Source: JBCCRH01 sp039208045
GTDB lineage: Bacteria > Bacteroidota > Bacteroidia > Chitinophagales > Saprospiraceae
Direction of reading: 5' to 3'
Assembly (NCBI GenBank): GCA_039208045.1
Contig: JBCCRH010000226.1
Span: 1 to 9,678, forward strand
DNA length: 9,678 bases
Program-made: the position numbers and the translations under genes
Shown here: one piece after another, positions 5,597-9,678 of the stretch
Layout of the letters: each line of letters opens with the position of its first letter
Numbering within the stretch: position 1 is the stretch's first letter
Notes under the pieces: model-generated
Seen by the model: the letters and a program-made list of their open reading frames with translations, nothing else
Told to the model about the DNA's origin: nothing
Database searches by the model: none

Positions 5597-6745
5597 ATGA
5601 AAAATATAGTAGGCCAAACCCCAACAGGCAAAGATTTCTTTCAGCGTCCCTGGCTAATGGATAAGATTTATCGCCGCTTAGAAGCGGGCGACAACCTCTT
5701 CTTATCCGCTCCGCGAAGAGCAGGAAAGACGTCCATTATGAAGTATCTAGAAGATCAGCCAAGGCCCGGTTTTTTCTTCCTCTACCTGAATACAGAAGAT
5801 ATTCTTACTTCCAGAGATTTTTTCAAAGCAATTGCGGAGGGCTTATTGGAGAGTGACAGATTGAGACAAATGACTAAGATGTTAGCCAATGCGAAAGGCG
5901 TTTTTCAGCAGTTCTTCGACACCTTTAGTAAAATAAAAGTAGCCGAGCTAGAGCTGGAAATGGTTGAGCAGGAAGGACTCTCTTACAAGGATGCTTTAGA
6001 GACCTTAATCAAAAAGATCAATACTACCGAACAGCGTTTGGTGATTATGTTGGATGAGTTTCCCTTTACCATTGAGCATATTGCCAAAACAAGTGGTGCT
6101 GCAGCAGCAGTCCAGTTTTTACGGTTGAACCGAAATTTACGGCAGGAAGCGGGGCATGGTATTCAGTTTATGTACACTGGCTCCATTGGATTGGCAACTA
6201 CGGCCTCTCGCCTCAAAGCAACAGAAGCACTCAATGACCTGAATATTGTAGAAATTCCACCTTTAGAAGAAACCGAAGCTGCTCAGCTGAGTAGGCAACT
6301 TTTGGACAATTATGAAGTATCCTATGAAGAGACTGTTATCCCCTATCTTTTGAAAAAGCTTAAATGGTTGATGCCTTTTTTTATTCAGCTACTTATACAG
6401 CTGCTCATTGATGAGGCACAGTATAAAGGGCGTACCATTGACGAAGATATGGTAGATAAGATGTTGGCCAAAGCTAGTAGTCATAGAAGCAATATCCATT
6501 TTGAGAGCTATTATACCCGCTTAGATAAGGCGCTAGACGAAGAAGAAGTAACGAGTGCCAGGCAGATTTTGCTGCGCATTGCCAAAGAGGATAGCGTAGC
6601 CGTTGGAGCATTCAAAGCATTGCCAAATGCGAATGCTATTATAGAGATACTGAAGGTAGATGGTTATATTCATCAAACAAATGATGCTTATTTTTTTAAC
6701 TCTCCCATCTTACAGAATTGGTGGAAGATATTTGCAGCACTGTAA
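5597..6745 (+). CDS. P-loop ATPase with PRRxGKTS Walker A (archaeal-type ATPase/AAA-like family)
   Basis: This 382-residue cytoplasmic ATPase has no signal peptide or clear membrane helix. The N-terminus GQTPTGKDFFQRPWLMDKIYRRL (residues 6-28; written here as a positional landmark, key residues G6, T10-G11, F14-F15, R17) leads into Walker A APRRAGKTS (38-46, Lys44, Thr45). Walker B is VIMLDE with Asp153-Glu154, followed by FPF. A TGSIGL segment follows a RLNRNLRQEAG stretch and may hold the sensor region. The C-terminal part (about 290-382), ending ILKVDGYIH...YFFNSPILQNWW, looks like the winged-helix tail of archaeal-type ATPases. The family contains many uncharacterised ATP-binding proteins, some in mobile or defence settings. 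It is the first gene after the dyad-flanked promoter and lies 11 bp before the second ATPase, so the two are probably cotranscribed and may act together. Biochemical role unknown. Confidence 0.85.
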   Translation: MKNIVGQTPTGKDFFQRPWLMDKIYRRLEAGDNLFLSAPRRAGKTSIMKYLEDQPRPGFFFLYLNTEDILTSRDFFKAIAEGLLESDRLRQMTKMLANAKGVFQQFFDTFSKIKVAELELEMVEQEGLSYKDALETLIKKINTTEQRLVIMLDEFPFTIEHIAKTSGAAAAVQFLRLNRNLRQEAGHGIQFMYTGSIGLATTASRLKATEALNDLNIVEIPPLEETEAAQLSRQLLDNYEVSYEETVIPYLLKKLKWLMPFFIQLLIQLLIDEAQYKGRTIDEDMVDKMLAKASSHRSNIHFESYYTRLDKALDEEEVTSARQILLRIAKEDSVAVGAFKALPNANAIIEILKVDGYIHQTNDAYFFNSPILQNWWKIFAAL

Positions 6746-6756
6746 ACCATACCAGA

Positions 6757-9678
6757 ATGAAGGGCAATAAACCACTAGTAGCCACCATTTACAACCCACA
6801 GAACCAATCAAAAGAGCAACTGATTGATGCCTTTGTAGTGCGTATTCCACTATTTAAGCGCCTTTTCAAAGAGCTCAAAGAGTCTAGTACCGAACGCCCC
6901 GATCAGCACTACTTGATTATCGGAAAGCGAGGCATGGGCAAGACTACGCTACTGTTGCGCCTCTGCTATGAAATTCAAAATGATCCTGAGTTAAATACCA
7001 AATTGCTCCCTTTGGTATTCAATGAAGAAGAATATAGCGTCAATCGCCTCTTTAAATTCTGGGAACGCATCCTAGAACTGCTAGAAGCACAGGGCAATTA
7101 CTCCATTAACGCCGAGCAGCTCATCGAAGAATACTCTGAACAATATGAAGACAATGATGAATACGAAAAAGCCCTTTTTCAACTCGTTAAAGCAACCATT
7201 CAAACGCAACCCAAAAAATTGGTACTCTTCATAGATAATGTAGGCCAGATGTTCGATCGCTTCAAAAAATACGAATCACATCGCCTCCGAAAAATCCTAT
7301 CCACAGAGTCTTCCCTACAGCTCGTCACCGCCTCCTCCCGCATGGTGGAGCACTTTTACCGCTACGAGCACCCTTTTTACGAGTTCTTCAAAGTCGAACA
7401 CCTCCGTGGCTTATCCTCTAAAGAGACGAAAGATCTACTACTCAAACTCGGCGAAGCCTACAAAAAAGAAGAAATCAAAACTGTTGTCACCCAACAAGTA
7501 GGCCGCGTCGAAACCCTACGCCGTCTTACAGGCGGTGTCATCCGTTCCATAGTCCTCCTCTTCGAAATCTTCCTTGACAACACTAATGGCAACGCCTTCA
7601 AAGACCTCGAAGCCGTCCTCGACCGCGTCACCCCCCTCTACAAACACCGCATGGACGACCTCCCCTCCCAGCAGCAAGAAATCATGGAAGCCGTTGCCCT
7701 TGCCTGGGACGCCATCAGTACCCAAGAAATCACCAAGAAAACCCGCCTCGACAGCAAAAAAGTCTCCGCCCAACTCAGCCAACTCGAAAAGCAAGACCAC
7801 ATCACCAAAATTGCTACTTCCACCAAAAACAAGTTCTACCAAATCAGCGAGCGTTTTTTCAATATCTGGTACCTCATGCGCCACGGGCGCGTGCAAGATC
7901 GCCGCAAGGTGATCTGGCTAGTCCGCTTTTTAGAAGAGTGGTGCTCTGCCGATGAATTGCATAGGCGAGCAAAGAAGCATGTTGAATCTTTAAAATCAGG
8001 GAGGTATGATGAACGAGGAGCATTTTATATGACAGAGGCACTAGCGCAGACGAAAGGACTTTCTGCAGATGCTCAGCATGAATTGTTAGAATCCACACGT
8101 ATTTTTTATTCAACAAAGGGCAAAAGGGAATATTTAGACTCGCTTTCCAAGTCAGATATAGAATTGTTTGAAAAGGCAAAAGGGTTATGTGAAGATGGTA
8201 AGTATGCTGAGGCAATACCCTTATTTAAAGAAGTGAGAGATCAGCCTCTACGTAAGATTGGAGATTGTTATTGTGAGATGAATGAATATGAAAAAGCAGA
8301 AGTTTGTTTTAAAAATGCCATTCAGAAGGGGGACTTAGATGCTAAAAATAATTTGGCCAATTTATATTCTAATGATCTAGAGAAGTTAAAAGATGCAGAA
8401 GCACTTTATTTAGAGGCTATTGAAGATGGCATTGATTTTGCTTTTTATAATCTTGCCATTTTGTATGAGCACAGTCTAAATATATATGAAAAAGCGGAGA
8501 AGTATTACCTCTTATCAATAGAGAAGGGAGATCCCGATGCGAAGAATAAACTGGCTAATTTGTACAAAAATCATTTGGAGAAGTATACAGAAGCAGAAGT
8601 TCTATATTTAGAGGCAATCGAAGAAGGGAATAAGCATGCGAAGAATAATCTGGCCAATTTATGCAAGGATCATTTGGGGAAGTATGCAGAAGCAGAAGTT
8701 CTGTATTTAGAGGCAATCGAAGAAGGGGATAAGCATGCGAAGAATAATTTGGGAAATTTATATCAAGATCAACTGAATAGATATACAGAATCAGAGAGAT
8801 TTTATAAGGAAGCAATCGAGGAAGGAGATAAGCATGCGAAGAATAATCTGGCTAACTTATATCAGAATTATTTGGAGAAGTATGCAGAAGCAGAAGTTTT
8901 GTATTTAGAAGCAATCGAAGAAGGATATAAGCATGCAAAATATAACTTAGCAGCGCTGTATAGAGATCACTTAAATGAGCATAATAAAGCAGAGGAACTC
9001 TACTTAAGTGCGATTAACGATGGGCATAATTATGCGAAGAATAATTTGGCAAACTTATATCAGGATCATCTGGGTAAATATCAAGAAGCAGAGAGACTAT
9101 ATTTAGAAGCAATCGAAGAAGGTAATGGACATGCAAAAAATGGTCTTGCAAATCTATATGCAAATCATCATAGTAAGCACTTAGAAGCAGAGGCATTATA
9201 TTTAGAAGCGATAGTTGATGGAAACGCAAATGCAAAGAACGGCCTGGCAACGTTATATGCAGAACATTTAGAAAAATATGAAGAAGCAGAAAAATATTAT
9301 CTATCAGCTATTGAAGAGGGAGACAAATACGCGAAGTACAATCTTGCACTTTTTTATGAGTTGTACTATAAAAAGTATTATAAAGCGGAGAAATGGTATT
9401 TGTCAGCAATAGAAGAAAAATATGATATAGCAAAAAATGCACTGGCCAATTTATATAGAGATCATTTAGAAAAATATGAAGAGGCAGAAAGATACTATTT
9501 ATCTGCTATTGAAGGAGGAGATAAACATGCCAGATATAATCTTGCAGTTCTATATCATTATGACTTAAAACATTATGAAGGAGCAGAAAAATTTTATCTC
9601 GAAGCGATCAATGACAAATATATAGGAGCAAAAAATGCACTGGCTAATTTATATAGGGATCATTTAGAAAAGTATGAA
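6757..9678 (+). CDS. Large STAND-like NTPase fused to a TPR/Sel1-like repeat array (incomplete at the window end)
   Basis: From the ATG at 6757 the frame stays open to the last base: 974 codons with no stop, so the C-terminus is missing. Walker A GKRGMGKT is at residues 56-63 (Lys62, Thr63). Walker B LVLFIDN is at 155-161, with Asn161 where the catalytic Glu or Asp usually stands. LQLVTASS and HPFYEFFKVEHLRGLS follow, typical of AAA_16/STAND-type NTPases. Residues about 305-375 form a winged-helix-like segment (ISTQEITKKTRLDSKKVSAQ, then FYQISERFFNIWYLMR). A linker and two looser TPR-like units (about 472-528) lead into uniform 33-residue repeats from residue 529. Such proteins usually couple nucleotide-driven switching or oligomerisation to ligand sensing by the repeats; that role is inferred. 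It starts 11 bp after the first ATPase. Codons in the NTPase part (about 7300-7890) are C-rich, whereas the repeats are AT-rich, suggesting separate histories. TPR versus Sel1 assignment is uncertain; units lack the Sel1 GxGV loop. Confidence 0.85.
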   Translation, partial: MKGNKPLVATIYNPQNQSKEQLIDAFVVRIPLFKRLFKELKESSTERPDQHYLIIGKRGMGKTTLLLRLCYEIQNDPELNTKLLPLVFNEEEYSVNRLFKFWERILELLEAQGNYSINAEQLIEEYSEQYEDNDEYEKALFQLVKATIQTQPKKLVLFIDNVGQMFDRFKKYESHRLRKILSTESSLQLVTASSRMVEHFYRYEHPFYEFFKVEHLRGLSSKETKDLLLKLGEAYKKEEIKTVVTQQVGRVETLRRLTGGVIRSIVLLFEIFLDNTNGNAFKDLEAVLDRVTPLYKHRMDDLPSQQQEIMEAVALAWDAISTQEITKKTRLDSKKVSAQLSQLEKQDHITKIATSTKNKFYQISERFFNIWYLMRHGRVQDRRKVIWLVRFLEEWCSADELHRRAKKHVESLKSGRYDERGAFYMTEALAQTKGLSADAQHELLESTRIFYSTKGKREYLDSLSKSDIELFEKAKGLCEDGKYAEAIPLFKEVRDQPLRKIGDCYCEMNEYEKAEVCFKNAIQKGDLDAKNNLANLYSNDLEKLKDAEALYLEAIEDGIDFAFYNLAILYEHSLNIYEKAEKYYLLSIEKGDPDAKNKLANLYKNHLEKYTEAEVLYLEAIEEGNKHAKNNLANLCKDHLGKYAEAEVLYLEAIEEGDKHAKNNLGNLYQDQLNRYTESERFYKEAIEEGDKHAKNNLANLYQNYLEKYAEAEVLYLEAIEEGYKHAKYNLAALYRDHLNEHNKAEELYLSAINDGHNYAKNNLANLYQDHLGKYQEAERLYLEAIEEGNGHAKNGLANLYANHHSKHLEAEALYLEAIVDGNANAKNGLATLYAEHLEKYEEAEKYYLSAIEEGDKYAKYNLALFYELYYKKYYKAEKWYLSAIEEKYDIAKNALANLYRDHLEKYEEAERYYLSAIEGGDKHARYNLAVLYHYDLKHYEGAEKFYLEAINDKYIGAKNALANLYRDHLEKYE
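8341..9678 (+). repeat. 99-bp in-frame tandem repeat array (33-residue TPR/Sel1-like units)
   Basis: Unit starts, marked by the Ala codon of A-K-x-N-L-A, fall at 8341, 8440, 8539, 8638, 8737, 8836, 8935, 9034, 9133, 9232, 9331, 9430, 9529 and 9628. The spacing is exactly 99 bp with no insertion or deletion, giving 13 full units and a partial fourteenth cut by the window edge. Helix A reads approximately AKNNLANLYxDHLxKY and helix B xEAExLYLEAIEEGxxH. Units 3-7 are nearly identical in DNA, including a GCATGC at the end of several units, so they arose by recent duplication. Units 10-14 have diverged more. Confidence 0.9.

Noticed and set aside
7516..7896. 126-codon minus-strand frame
   Set aside because: Antisense to the conserved winged-helix part of the large NTPase; its Glu/Asp-rich content is a by-product of C-rich codons on the other strand.
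8555..9250. Minus-strand frames with repeated SLLRLPLNxELLL text
   Set aside because: They are the mirror of the 99-bp repeats in the coding strand, not independent genes.
8341..9678. CRISPR array
   Set aside because: The period is 99 bp with whole-unit similarity, no short repeat/unique spacer pattern, and it is fully in frame within a long gene.

Overview
The window looks like chromosomal DNA of a Bacteroidota bacterium, most plausibly a Saprospiria-like marine or sludge organism (lineage is inference). Three things support this: a secreted PKD protein ending in a type B (CHU_C / gliding-motility-type) type IX secretion sorting domain; a promoter with the Bacteroidota -7 element TAnnTTTG; and two ATPase genes of styles I associate with this phylum. 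No rRNA, tRNA, CRISPR array, insertion sequence or transposase gene was found.

Left arm (1-2587, minus strand). A large secreted PKD-repeat protein (2587-314, GTG start) is followed downstream by the first 24 codons of a second secreted protein (74-1) that runs off the window edge. Both have a signal peptide ending in an Ala-Arg type junction, so they may be tandem paralogues. The 239 bp between them hold an exact 29-bp copy of the end of the first gene and a REP-like palindrome.

Centre (2588-5229, plus strand). After a divergent intergenic region with two hairpins comes a tight two-gene unit. The first gene is a Sua5/YrdC-fold protein whose catalytic-site motifs are degenerate. Five bases later comes a cytoplasmic GH36-type alpha-galactosidase with both expected catalytic Asp residues.

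Right arm (5230-9678, plus strand). A 367-bp non-coding stretch carries several small hairpins and ends in a strong-looking promoter. Two 20-bp TGACAA-N8-TTGTCA dyads, 31 bp apart, overlap its -33 element and its predicted transcription start. This promoter leads directly into two ATPase genes 11 bp apart. The first is a 382-residue P-loop ATPase of the PRRxGKTS type. The second is an ORF that is still open at the window edge (974 codons visible): an NTPase with Walker A and B motifs, a winged-helix-like segment, a linker, then an array of 33-residue TPR/Sel1-like repeats. The repeats keep an exact 99-bp period, with 13 full units and one partial unit visible. Switch-type NTPase plus repeat sensor plus partner ATPase, under what looks like dyad-controlled expression, is the most interesting system here. 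The layout resembles STAND-type signalling or defence modules, but that function is inference and nothing in the window proves it.
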